Shown piece after piece: positions 49,577 through 58,455 of a stretch of DNA of 64,000 nt. This DNA comes from SYOC01 sp964441775 (GTDB lineage: Bacteria; Desulfobacterota; Binatia; Bin18), in NCBI GenBank assembly GCA_964441775.1, contig CAYTVL010000007.1, positions 62,001-126,000 of the forward strand, in the 5' to 3' direction. The first letter of the stretch is position 1; each line of letters starts with the position of its first letter. Below the pieces are notes generated by a model. That model worked only from the letters and a program-made list of their open reading frames with translations. It did not search any database and was not told where the DNA came from. Both the position numbers and the translations under genes were made by a program.

Positions 49577-52500
49577 ATGGCAAAATTTTTCGTTAATCGT
49601 CCTGTCGTGGCCATAGTCATTGCTATCCTCATGGTCATGGTGGGGCTCGCCGCACTGGTACAGCTTCCGATTGCTCAGTTCCCCAATATTGCTCCGCCGC
49701 AGGTCCAACTCTGGGCCACGTACGTCGGTGCGGATTCATTGACGCTGGAACAGTCGGTCGCCACCCCCATCGAGCAGCAAATGAACGGGGTGGACAACAT
49801 GAGCTACATGTTTTCGATCAATTCGAATAACGGTCAGATGCGCATGAACGTGAGCTTCGAGGTTGGCACCGTGCCCAACACCGATCAGATTCTTATGCAA
49901 ATGCGCTACACGCAAGCCGAATCCCAACTGCCGCCCGAAGTACGCAACTACGGGGTGACGCTCCGCAAGGCAGTCTCGGCGCCGCTCGCGCTTTTTTCTC
50001 TCTATTCGCCAAAGGGCACGCACGATGCGCTGTTTCTCACCAATTACGCCCTGATCAACATTAACGACCCCATGAGTCGCGTACCCGGCATCGGCCAGGT
50101 CAATATCTTTGGCGCTGGTCAGTACGCGATGCGCTTCTGGGTACGGCCCGATACGCTCGCACGGCTCAACATCACCGTCAGTGAGATCATCGACGCGCTT
50201 ACCAAACAGAACACGGTAAACCCGGCGGGCCAGATCGGCGCCGAGCCCGTGCCGCCGGGACAAGTCTACACCTATACAGTGCGGGCGCGGGGGCGTCTCA
50301 CCAACGTGGAAGAGTTCGAGAACATTATTGTGCGCGCCAACCCCGACGGCTCCATCGTGCGCATGAAGGACGTGGCCCGCGTGGAACTCGGCTCGCAGGT
50401 GTACAACATGAAGGGGCGCATCAATGGCGAGCCGTCCGCTCTCATTTCCGTCTATCAAGTTCCTGGCTCTAATGCACTTGACACCATGAACCGCGCCAAG
50501 GCGCTTTTGGAAGAACTCAAGACCCGCTTCCCGGCGGATCTGGACTATCAAGTGTCCCTCGATACGACACAAGCGGTGACGGAAGGCATCAGAGAAATCG
50601 TTAAGACGCTCGGCACGGCGATCATTCTCGTCGCCCTCGTGGTCTTCCTCTTTCTGCAAGGTTGGCGGGCAACGTTGATCCCGCTGTTAGCCGTGCCCGT
50701 CTCTCTCATCGGCACCTTCGCGATCTTCCCACTGCTCGGGTTCTCGATCAACACCCTGTCTCTCTTCGGGTTGGTGCTTGCTATTGGACTCGTGGTCGAT
50801 GATGCGATTGTCGTGGTTGAAGCGGTCGAGCGTCACATCGAGGAAGGACTGTCGCCACGCGACGCCACCCTCAAAGCGATGCAAGAAGTGTCGGGTCCGG
50901 TGATTGCGATTGCGCTTATCCTCGTCGCCGTCTTCATTCCTTCCGCTTTTATTCCAGGCATCACGGGCGGTCTCTATCAACAGTTCGCCGTGACCACAGC
51001 CCTCTCAGTGGTTCTTTCCGCCTTCAACGCGCTCACGTTGAGCCCGGCGTTGTCGGCTCTTCTTTTACGGCCACGACGACAGTCACGCGGACCTCTCGGA
51101 GCGTTCTTCCGAGGATTCAATCGGTTGTTCGGTCGCTTCACCAATAGTTACGTCACTGGTTGCGCCTATCTGATTCGCAAAACCATCTTCTCGGTGTTCT
51201 TGCTTGTGGCGTTCGCCGCCTTGGCGGGCTGGTTTGGCTCGCGACTTCCCACCAGTTTTCTGCCGCAAGAAGATCAAGGCTACCTCTACCTGAATGTGCA
51301 ACTCCCGGTGGCGTCGTCGCTGCAACGCACTGATGACGTGTGCAAGCAGATCGAGGCAATCTTGAAAGACACCCCAGGCGTGAAAACATTCAACACCGTC
51401 GTCGGCTTTAGCATGCTCAGCTTCTCGAACACCACGTATAACGCATTTGCTTTTGTCATGCTCAAGCCCTGGAAAGAGCGTGACGCACAAGGACTCACCG
51501 CTGATGTCATCATGCGCGGCCTTAACCAACGACTCGCTGGGCTGCGCGAAGCGCAAGCCTTTGCGTTCTCACCACCCGCCATTCCTGGCGTGGGCACCTC
51601 GGGCGGTATTACCTTCATGCTTGAGGATCGTTCCGGTCAAAGTATTGAGTTCCTGGCGCAAAATACGAACAAGTTCCTCGAAGTGGCGCGCAGCCGTCCG
51701 GAGTTCGCCTTCCTGAGCACCACATTTATTCCGAGCGTGCCGCAAATGTTCGCCGATGTCGACCATGACAAGGCGTTAAAACAAGGGGTGGATTTGGGCG
51801 CCTTGTATCGCACAATCCAGGCCTTCATGGGGGGCTCCTTCGTCAACTATTTCAACCTCTTTGGCCGTATGTGGCAGGTCTATGTCCAAGCAGACGGCCA
51901 GTATCGAACCACGCCCGAAAACATTGGTCAGTTCCGAGTCCGCAACGCCGAAGGACAAACCGTTCCACTTTCAACTTTAGTGAACATGAAGACCATTTCC
52001 GGACCGGAGTTCACCATTCGCTTCAACGGATACCGGACCGCGCAGATCAATGGAGCCGTAGCCCCAGGCTACAGCACCGGGCAGGCGATGGCGGCGTTGG
52101 AGCAAGTCTTCGCCGAAACGATGCCAAGCGAGATGGGCTACGACTACCTCGGGATGTCCTTCCAGGAAAAAGAGGCGTCAAAAGGAGTACGGCCCAGTGT
52201 GATTTTCGGTCTATCCCTTTTAGTGGTCTTTCTCATTCTCGCCGCGCAGTACGAAAGCTGGACTCTGCCTTTCAGCGTGCTTCTCGGGACGCCGATCGCC
52301 GTGTTCGGCGCTTTTCTGGTGCTGTGGCTGCGCGCGTTTGAGAATAATGTCTACGCGCAAATCGGCTTAATCATGTTGATCGGGCTGGCCGCCAAGAATG
52401 CGATTCTCATCGTCGAGTTCGCCAAGTTGGAATCCGAGCGCGGCAAATCACCCATAGAAGCGGCGCTCATCGGGGCGCGGTTGCGGCTGCGACCCATTAT

Positions 52501-52732
52501 TATGACGGCATTTGCTTTTATTTTAGGGGCGGTTCCTTTGGCGATCGCCTCGGGGGCCGGGGCGCAGTCGCGACAAATTCTCGGGACAGCGGTCATTGGC
52601 GGTATGGCCGCCGCCTCGCTGCTCGCCATCTTTTTCATCCCGGCGTCGTTCTACATGGTCGAGCGTCTCTTTCATCGAAAAAGATTCTCCCCGACTTTGC
52701 GTGAGGTCGAGCCTCGCGTCGCCGCGGATTGA
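49577..52732 (+). CDS. RND efflux permease (AcrB/HAE1-like)
   Basis: The product has 1051 residues, the usual size. The proton-relay Asp pair is present in GLVVDDAIVVVEAVERHIEEG, and the Lys partner in GLAAKNAILIVEFAKLESE. IAQFPNIAPPQVQLWATYVGAD is the N-terminal porter segment. It exports drugs, detergents or endogenous toxic compounds using proton force. GAGAGGAG upstream supports the ATG. It is the second gene of a two-gene unit with the adaptor. Confidence 0.95.
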   Translation: MAKFFVNRPVVAIVIAILMVMVGLAALVQLPIAQFPNIAPPQVQLWATYVGADSLTLEQSVATPIEQQMNGVDNMSYMFSINSNNGQMRMNVSFEVGTVPNTDQILMQMRYTQAESQLPPEVRNYGVTLRKAVSAPLALFSLYSPKGTHDALFLTNYALININDPMSRVPGIGQVNIFGAGQYAMRFWVRPDTLARLNITVSEIIDALTKQNTVNPAGQIGAEPVPPGQVYTYTVRARGRLTNVEEFENIIVRANPDGSIVRMKDVARVELGSQVYNMKGRINGEPSALISVYQVPGSNALDTMNRAKALLEELKTRFPADLDYQVSLDTTQAVTEGIREIVKTLGTAIILVALVVFLFLQGWRATLIPLLAVPVSLIGTFAIFPLLGFSINTLSLFGLVLAIGLVVDDAIVVVEAVERHIEEGLSPRDATLKAMQEVSGPVIAIALILVAVFIPSAFIPGITGGLYQQFAVTTALSVVLSAFNALTLSPALSALLLRPRRQSRGPLGAFFRGFNRLFGRFTNSYVTGCAYLIRKTIFSVFLLVAFAALAGWFGSRLPTSFLPQEDQGYLYLNVQLPVASSLQRTDDVCKQIEAILKDTPGVKTFNTVVGFSMLSFSNTTYNAFAFVMLKPWKERDAQGLTADVIMRGLNQRLAGLREAQAFAFSPPAIPGVGTSGGITFMLEDRSGQSIEFLAQNTNKFLEVARSRPEFAFLSTTFIPSVPQMFADVDHDKALKQGVDLGALYRTIQAFMGGSFVNYFNLFGRMWQVYVQADGQYRTTPENIGQFRVRNAEGQTVPLSTLVNMKTISGPEFTIRFNGYRTAQINGAVAPGYSTGQAMAALEQVFAETMPSEMGYDYLGMSFQEKEASKGVRPSVIFGLSLLVVFLILAAQYESWTLPFSVLLGTPIAVFGAFLVLWLRAFENNVYAQIGLIMLIGLAAKNAILIVEFAKLESERGKSPIEAALIGARLRLRPIIMTAFAFILGAVPLAIASGAGAQSRQILGTAVIGGMAAASLLAIFFIPASFYMVERLFHRKRFSPTLREVEPRVAAD

Positions 52733-52847
52733 AAGACCGGGCCACGTCCGCCCCAATACGAGCCTGGGAACGGAAACTATTTGTCTGCAGAATCAGCTTT
52801 TCGATCAGGCTTCGTATTTATCGTGATGACGCACCCAGGCCTGTGGA

Positions 52848-53126
52848 TTAGGTGAGCCCTACTTCATCACGCCCCTTTGGCATCAAGTCGAGGAGATGAT
52901 AGGCCCCGTTGACCGTATCTAACCCCCGGGAGTAGCAGGAATACGTGTGGAAAATGTCTTCAGCGGGGTTTTTAGAAAAGACGCTGATCCCCGGCGCTTC
53001 CTCCCGGGGAAATCTTACCCTTCGATAGTTGTACCACGTTTCCCCTTTCTCCATTTCCTCAAGCGTGAAGGAGACGCCATAGTCACGATCGAAATCGTTC
53101 GCAAAAGAGGACACCCACGACTTGGC
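52848..53126 (-). pseudogene. C-terminal fragment of a second DUF899 gene
   Basis: Directly after the stop codon of the full DUF899 gene, and in the same frame, the sequence reads KSWVSSFANDFDRDYGVSF and continues GISVFSKNPAEDIFHTYSCYSRGLDTVNGAYHLLDLMPKGRDE. This aligns with the last third of the adjacent protein (PWASSFGSDFNVDF, YHTYSAYARGLDALWG, DRAPKGRNE). The N-terminal two thirds are absent. It is either a remnant of tandem duplication or the tail of a gene replaced by recombination. An ATG at 53114 could start an 88-residue product, but there is no reason to think it is functional. Confidence 0.75.
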
Positions 53127-53885
53127 TCAGGGCTTTTCGTACTCGTCGTGGCGGCGCCACCAGGGGCCCGTCTCATTGCGACCCTTCGGCGCGCGATCGA
53201 GCCACGGGTACATACCCCAGAGGGCGTCCAGCCCGCGGGCATAGGCGGAATAGGTGTGGTAAACAAGGCCCTCTTCGAGTACGAACGCGCTCATGCCCGG
53301 CCGCTCACGCGTGTACGTGGCCGGATCGGTTCCGCTCATGGCCGAGTGGGAGGTAGACCCCGCGCCGCCGCCCTTCCACGCCGGCTCGCGGCGGTAGTTG
53401 TATTCGATGCCTCCGTCGCGTTGCTGTTGTTCCTCGGTGAACCGGACGCTGAAGTCGACGTTGAAGTCGCTGCCGAACGAGGACGCCCAAGGGAACGTCC
53501 AGCCCATCCGCTGCTTGTACGCTTGCAGCTTCGCGAGTGGCGCACGCGACACCGCCCAGAGCATCACGTCGTGATGGGCGAGGTGAGCCACGAACCCGTT
53601 GAAGCCATCCGCGATCGCCGAGCACGACGGACACCCCGCCGTGTAGTCGGGCCCGAACATGAAGTGGTAGACGAGGAGCTGCGAGCGCCCTCGGAAGAGG
53701 TCTGCCAGCGAGGCGCTCCCCTCGTCGGTCTCGAATCGATACTCCTTGTCGATCCGAACCCACGGCAGCTCCTGCCGTCGCCGCGCCAGCTCGTCGCCGC
53801 GCCGCGTGAGCTCCTTCTCCGCCTTGAGCAGCTCGAGCCGCGCTGCGAGCCACTCTTCACGTGTCCCGGTTATATGCTTCGTCAT
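53127..53885 (-). CDS. DUF899 (thioredoxin-like) family protein
   Basis: The product has 252 residues. TREEWLAARLELLKAEKELTR begins a typical DUF899 N-terminus, RGRSQLLVYHFMFGPDYTAGCPSCSA contains the thioredoxin-like CxxC position, and the C-terminal part contains YHTYSAYARGLDALWGMYPWLDRAPKGRNE. The gene is visibly richer in G and C, with long runs of GCC/CGC codons, than its neighbours. It may have been acquired separately. The fragment of a related gene follows it without a gap. Confidence 0.85.
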   Translation of the reverse strand: MTKHITGTREEWLAARLELLKAEKELTRRGDELARRRQELPWVRIDKEYRFETDEGSASLADLFRGRSQLLVYHFMFGPDYTAGCPSCSAIADGFNGFVAHLAHHDVMLWAVSRAPLAKLQAYKQRMGWTFPWASSFGSDFNVDFSVRFTEEQQQRDGGIEYNYRREPAWKGGGAGSTSHSAMSGTDPATYTRERPGMSAFVLEEGLVYHTYSAYARGLDALWGMYPWLDRAPKGRNETGPWWRRHDEYEKP

Positions 53886-54089
53886 CGCTCTTCTCTCCTT
53901 TGTGTTGTAATATCGGCGGCGTCATCCCGTCCATTGGGGCTGAGAACCGCCGTTATGTGTCCAAGCGGCCGAACGCCAAAAACGCCTCACGTGCGGCCAG
54001 CCATTCTGCTTCCGACACGATCGCCTAGGTTTCCATCATGATCCTCCTCAGGATAGATTTGCCAATTCGTTTCCTTGATCATGCGCGAT

Positions 54090-54527
54090 TCAGCGCGAAA
54101 GGTGCGCATGAAGTCTTTCCATAATGCTCCGCCATCCCTGTGTGTGATTTTCCAGAGCAACTTCATCCGGCAACCACTCGTGCGTAAGGACCAGCTCTGT
54201 CTCGTCGCCACGGGGATACAACTCGACAGAGACAAGGGTTTCCTTTTCGTGTGTCCCTAAAGAACGCCATGTAAAGACGAGCTTGCTTGGAGGACGGATT
54301 TCTCGATATTCACCGCTATGCACCAAATCACCCTTCTCACTGTGCATAACAATCCGAAACCGGCCGCCAAGCTGAACATCAAGTTGCACTTCGGCGAGGA
54401 TAATGGATTCGGGGCACATCCATTCGTACATACTTGCAGGGTCGGTCCAGGCCTCAAACACTTCCTGCGGCGTCGCTGGTAAAAGACGACGCACGCAGAG
54501 GATGGGGCGCGGTTCCGTTATGGCCAT
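54090..54527 (-). CDS. SRPBCC/AHSA1-like protein
   Basis: From the ATG at 54527 (GGGAG upstream) the product has 145 residues. LCVRRLLPATPQEVFEAWTDPASMYEWM is the N-terminal strand-helix pattern, followed by GGRFRIVMHS and FTWRSLGTHEKETLVSVEL, then the long C-terminal helix with GWRSIMERL, all typical of AHSA1 (Aha1-like) domains. It starts 2 bases after the ArsR-type gene, so the two form an operon. Such pairs are common; the ligand is unknown. Confidence 0.88.
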   Translation of the reverse strand: MAITEPRPILCVRRLLPATPQEVFEAWTDPASMYEWMCPESIILAEVQLDVQLGGRFRIVMHSEKGDLVHSGEYREIRPPSKLVFTWRSLGTHEKETLVSVELYPRGDETELVLTHEWLPDEVALENHTQGWRSIMERLHAHLSR

Positions 54528-54529
54528 AT

Positions 54530-54886
54530 CTATGCTCCCTTCTTTCGCGTCTTCGTTGTCTGTTTGCGGCGCAGAAACGCTTCCAAGCGATCCAAGCGAT
54601 CTGTCCAGAATTGGCGATAGGTTTCCAACCACGCGTTGGCTTCTTGCAAGGGCGCAGCGTTCAGGGATAAGTAGTGCTCACGTCCCTGCACTTCACGGTG
54701 CACGAGCCCCGCCTCTTCCAGCACGCGAATGTGTTTTGACACGGCGTTGAGAGACATGACGAATGGTTCGGCGAGTTCCGTCACCCGCATCGCTTGCTGC
54801 TGGAGGCGGGCTAGAATGGCGCGTCGCGTCGGATCGGCAATCGCCGCGTAAACACGGGTTAATGTCTCTTCCGAATATTCAACCAT
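54530..54886 (-). CDS. ArsR-family winged-helix transcriptional regulator
   Basis: From the ATG at 54886 the product has 118 residues; an ATG at 54922 would add 12. The winged helix is clear: RVYAAIADPTRRAILARLQQ, then helix-turn-helix with VTELAEPFVMSLNAVSKHIRVLEEAGLV, and the wing REVQGREHYLSLN. No Cys-based metal site is visible, so it is likely a non-metal-sensing member of the kind usually paired with an AHSA1 gene. It probably represses its own operon. Confidence 0.9.
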   Translation of the reverse strand: MVEYSEETLTRVYAAIADPTRRAILARLQQQAMRVTELAEPFVMSLNAVSKHIRVLEEAGLVHREVQGREHYLSLNAAPLQEANAWLETYRQFWTDRLDRLEAFLRRKQTTKTRKKGA

Positions 54887-54998
54887 TCGGTTCAATATAA
54901 ATTTTTCGCCATCGTCAGTCAAGACAGAGGGACAACATAGCTCAACGCTGGAGTGAGTGGTATTTTACGGACAGAGTTCATAAGAAAGGTGCGCCTCC

Positions 54999-56102
54999 AT
55001 GACTATTCCAGCGGCTGTAATTGGCTCTCCGATTGGGGACATTGATACGCCGGCGCTGCTCCTCAACCTTGACATCATAGAGCGGAATATCGCTCGCATG
55101 GCGACCGCATTTCAACAGTTGAGCGCGAAACTGCGTCCTCACGCAAAAACGCATAAATCGCCCATCATTGCTCACAAGCAGCTCGCCGCCGGCGCCATCG
55201 GCATTACTTGCGCCAAATTAGGCGAAGCCGAGGTCATGGTCGAAGGCGGAGTGCGAGATATCCTCATCGCTAATCAAATTGTCGGTCCGCAAAAAATACG
55301 CCGCTTAACGAGCCTGGCGCGACACGCCGACATGATGGTTGCAGTCGACGATTTTCAAAATGTAGAAGACTTGTCTCAAGCGGCCCAGGCCGCAAAAGTT
55401 TCGTTGCGCGTGTTGGTGGAAGTCAATGTCGGACAGCACCGCTGCGGCGTCGAACCTGGCGAACCAGCTCTGGCCCTAGCTCGGCGAGTCGAGCAAGCGC
55501 CCGGTCTTCAGTTCACCGGACTCATGGGCTACGAAGGACACCTGGTTTTTGTCCCGAGTTTAGAGGAACGCGTCCACCGGGTTCACCATGACCTGCAAGC
55601 GCTGCTTGACACCGTTAACTTCGTCGAATCCGGTGGTCTCCAAGTAAACATCGTTAGCGCCGGCGGAACCGGCACGGCCCTGATTACCGGTAGGCTCCCG
55701 CGCATCACCGAGATTCAAGCGGGCTCCTACGTGTTTATGGACGGTCGCTATAAAACCATTGAAGGGGTAGAAGGCGACTGTGCTTTAACGCTGTTAACAA
55801 CAATCATCAGCCGTCCACGACCGGACCGCCTCATCGTGGACGCCGGCATGAAAACGTTAACACACGAGTTCGGCCTGCCCCGCTTCAAAGGGCGCGACGA
55901 TCTTGAACTCTTGGGTTTGTCCGAAGAGCACGGCACGGTGAAACCCTCTGATCCATCGGCAGCATTCAAGCTCGGCGAAAAATTGGAGATTATTCCCTCA
56001 CACGGCGACACAACACTCAACATTCATGACTATTACTACGGCGTCAGGAATAGCCGCGTTGAAACCATTTGGCCCATCGCCGCGCGAGGGAAGAGTCGCT
56101 GA
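54999..56102 (+). CDS. D-threonine aldolase/DSD1-like PLP enzyme
   Basis: The product has 367 residues. GDIDTPALLLNLDIIERNIARM and RPHAKTHKSP place the PLP-binding lysine in the alanine racemase-like barrel. VNVGQHRCGVEPGEPALALARRVE and LMGYEGHL follow. The C-terminal region PSHGDTTLNIHDYYYGVR occupies the place of the usual metal ligands (His-x-Asp/Cys), here HGD. Family members cleave D-threonine or D-3-hydroxyaspartate-type substrates. It is divergent from the ArsR gene and close to the LLM gene at its end. Confidence 0.85.
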   Translation: MTIPAAVIGSPIGDIDTPALLLNLDIIERNIARMATAFQQLSAKLRPHAKTHKSPIIAHKQLAAGAIGITCAKLGEAEVMVEGGVRDILIANQIVGPQKIRRLTSLARHADMMVAVDDFQNVEDLSQAAQAAKVSLRVLVEVNVGQHRCGVEPGEPALALARRVEQAPGLQFTGLMGYEGHLVFVPSLEERVHRVHHDLQALLDTVNFVESGGLQVNIVSAGGTGTALITGRLPRITEIQAGSYVFMDGRYKTIEGVEGDCALTLLTTIISRPRPDRLIVDAGMKTLTHEFGLPRFKGRDDLELLGLSEEHGTVKPSDPSAAFKLGEKLEIIPSHGDTTLNIHDYYYGVRNSRVETIWPIAARGKSR

Positions 56103-56132
56103 ACACGGCGCCTGGAGCTTGTCACTTGTTCT

Positions 56133-57032
56133 TTAGGCGCCCTTCAGTCCCGTTTCGCGCGCAAACCGCTCCATCAACTTCAGCATTTCGTCAAAGCCTT
56201 CGGTCCACATGAAAAACGCGAGCACCACGTGGTCGAGCCCCGCTTTTTGATAGTGCTCCAAAGAACGCAACACATCCTCAAAAGTTTTCTCGTAGGTTGG
56301 CGCCGCGTAGGTCAATGTGTTGGGATCACGCCCCGCTTGCTCGGCAAACTGCTTGATTGTTTGAATATCTCGCGGCATCTGTTCGGGATTGCGCCAGAAG
56401 ACATGGCCGTACCAGCCGTCGGCCAGCGTCGCCGTGCGGCGCAGCGCGGCTTTACTATGTCCACCCACCCAAATCGGAGGATGCGGCTTTTGAATCGGCT
56501 TCGGCTCGCAGCGTAAATCAGAGAAGGACCAGAAGCGTCCTTGATAAGCGGGCTCTTCTTGAGTCCACAGGGCTTTCATGATGCGTAGATACTCATCGGT
56601 GCGTGCGCCCCGCTCATGGAACGGCGAGTTGAGGTAGGCGAATTCTTCCTCCATCCAGCCCACGCCCGCGCCCAAAATGATGCGACCGTTCGAGAGGACA
56701 TCGAGAGTCGCCAGCGTCTTGGCGGTCACCACTGGATTACGATACGGAATGATGAGCACGCCCGTGCCGAGTTTCACTCTCGTGGTGCATGCCGCAACAT
56801 AGCTCAACACTGTCAATGGCTCCAGAAAGTTCTCCGCGGTATCGACCGGAAATTTTCCCTCTGGATGATACGGGTATTTCGAGGTTAACTGCGCGGGCAT
56901 GACAATGTGGTCCGCCACCCACACCGAGTGAAACCCCAAGGTTTCAGCCCGCTGCGCCACAGTCCGAATACGCTCCATGGCCCCTTCGCGCGCTTGTGGA
57001 CCAACGTGCGGTAGGACAACGCCAAATTCCAT
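56133..57032 (-). CDS. LLM class F420-dependent oxidoreductase
   Basis: The product has 299 residues; AGGAGG lies 5 bases upstream. FGVVLPHVGPQAREGAMERIRT opens the barrel, followed by GFHSVWVADHIVMPAQ, TRVKLGTGVLIIPYRNPVVTAK and NGRIILGAGVGWMEEEFAYL, all typical of F420-type LLM enzymes. PIWVGGHSKAALRR is also typical. The substrate is unknown. It converges with the D-threonine aldolase-like gene. Confidence 0.9.
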   Translation of the reverse strand: MEFGVVLPHVGPQAREGAMERIRTVAQRAETLGFHSVWVADHIVMPAQLTSKYPYHPEGKFPVDTAENFLEPLTVLSYVAACTTRVKLGTGVLIIPYRNPVVTAKTLATLDVLSNGRIILGAGVGWMEEEFAYLNSPFHERGARTDEYLRIMKALWTQEEPAYQGRFWSFSDLRCEPKPIQKPHPPIWVGGHSKAALRRTATLADGWYGHVFWRNPEQMPRDIQTIKQFAEQAGRDPNTLTYAAPTYEKTFEDVLRSLEHYQKAGLDHVVLAFFMWTEGFDEMLKLMERFARETGLKGA

Positions 57033-57081
57033 ACATTCCTCCTTTTTTGACTGGCAATCTGTCCAGATGATTTTGATGGAT

Positions 57082-57215
57082 TCATGGCCGTCATGCCAGC
57101 GCAGGCTAGCATCCAGGAAGATTCAGTCCTGGCTGCCGGTTCTACCTTCTGGATTCCAACTTTCGCTGGAATGACGAAGCTTGGCAGCTCGTCATTCCGG
57201 GCGAGCAAAGCGAGA
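57082..57215. repeat. Dispersed GTCATTCC/GGAATGAC palindromic repeat
   Basis: GCCGTCATGCCAGCGCAGGC (from 57088), CTGGATTCC...GGAATGACG (57148-57176), and GTCATTCCGGGCGAGC (from 57191) are three related half-copies. The pattern CTGGATTCCxxxxTTCGCxGGAATGAC is a widely distributed extragenic palindrome in many Gram-negative genomes. It fills the gap between the acyl-CoA dehydrogenase and LLM genes. Confidence 0.65.
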
Positions 57216-57228
57216 CGCCGAACCTTAT

Positions 57229-58428
57229 TTACCCCTTCGGCAATTTCAACACTCGCTCGCCGATAATATTGTGTTGAATCTCACTGGAGCCTGCGGCGAT
57301 AGTCAGGCCGCGCGCACGCAAGGCGCGATAGAGCCACCGCCCATTTTCCACGGAACCGAACGAGCCCCGCTCCAGTTGTGCATAGGGCCCCAACATTTCC
57401 TCCGCGAACATCGACACCCGCAGGTTGAGTTCGGTCGCGTGCAGCTTGCCGAACGAGCTTTCAGGTCCTGGAATTTTCCCGTTGAGTTGCGCCGTCAGCG
57501 AGCGATAACGGCTGAGGCGCAGGCACAAGGCTTCGCTGGCGAACTGGGCCAGCTTTTGTCGAACATAAGGATGCTTGGCGGCAGGCATGCCCTCAAATTC
57601 CACTTCGTGTGATACGGCAATCAATTCATTGATGGTGCGCTCGACCGGATGACGCGTCCCGCCGGAGACGCGCTCGTACATCAAGGTCGCGATTGACACT
57701 TGCCAGCCCTGGTTCAACTCGCCGACCAGATTTTTGCGCGGCACTCGCACGTTGTCGTAGAAGACTTCGTTGAAATCAGAATCGCCAGTAATTTGCACCA
57801 GCGGTCTGACGGTAATGCCCGGCGTCTTCATGTCCACCAGCAGATAGGAAATGCCGCGATGCTTGGGCGCGTTGGGATCGGTGCGCACTAACAGCACTTG
57901 CATGTGGGCGCGCTGCGCCAGACTGGTCCACACCTTCTGCCCGTTGACGACGAAATCATCGCCATCAATGACGGCGCGTGTTTGCAAGCCTGCCAGATCG
58001 GAGCCCGCTCCGGGCTCCGAATAGCCCTGACACCAAATCTCCTCAGCCGTCAGCATCTTCGGCAAGTAACGCTTCTTCTGCTCATCCGTACCAAACGCCA
58101 TCAACGTAAAACCGATGCGGTCCAGCGCGAGTTGATTAGCGCCGTACAGCAGCAGCCCGAGCCGCAGGACTTCGTCCTGATAGATGACCTGCTCGACAAG
58201 GCTGGCCCCGCCGCCGCCCCATTCTTTTGGCCAGTGCAAAGCGACATAGCCAGACGCATGCAGGCGACGATGCCACTCCAACATTTTCCGCCAACGCGCA
58301 TCGCCGTCTTCATCCCGTTCGTTGAGCGGATCGCTACCGTCGCCGAAGACCTCGCGTTTGTTGCTTTCGAGCCAGTTCCGTAATCGCAGACGAAATGTTT
58401 CTTGTTCTCCTGTGTAACGAAAATCCAT
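57229..58428 (-). CDS. Acyl-CoA dehydrogenase
   Basis: The product has 399 residues. FRLRLRNWLESN begins the N-terminal helical domain; EIWCQGYSEPGAGSDLAGLQTRA and KVWTSLAQRAHM form the FAD-binding strand region. The C-terminal helical domain includes SFGKLHATELNLRVSMFAEEML and the FAD-contact GSSEIQHNIIGERVLKLP. ACADs oxidise acyl-CoA to enoyl-CoA. The usual catalytic Glu lies near residue 365-370 in other members but the exact residue is not certain here. It is the last gene of an operon with the APC permease and SDR. Confidence 0.88.
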   Translation of the reverse strand: MDFRYTGEQETFRLRLRNWLESNKREVFGDGSDPLNERDEDGDARWRKMLEWHRRLHASGYVALHWPKEWGGGGASLVEQVIYQDEVLRLGLLLYGANQLALDRIGFTLMAFGTDEQKKRYLPKMLTAEEIWCQGYSEPGAGSDLAGLQTRAVIDGDDFVVNGQKVWTSLAQRAHMQVLLVRTDPNAPKHRGISYLLVDMKTPGITVRPLVQITGDSDFNEVFYDNVRVPRKNLVGELNQGWQVSIATLMYERVSGGTRHPVERTINELIAVSHEVEFEGMPAAKHPYVRQKLAQFASEALCLRLSRYRSLTAQLNGKIPGPESSFGKLHATELNLRVSMFAEEMLGPYAQLERGSFGSVENGRWLYRALRARGLTIAAGSSEIQHNIIGERVLKLPKG

Positions 58429-58455
58429 AACCTGCCCCTACCCTCTTCTGTGAGC

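Noticed and set aside
52947..54041. Plus-strand 364-codon reading frame
   Set aside because: It runs antisense to the G+C-rich DUF899 gene and its fragment; long open antisense frames are expected in such composition.
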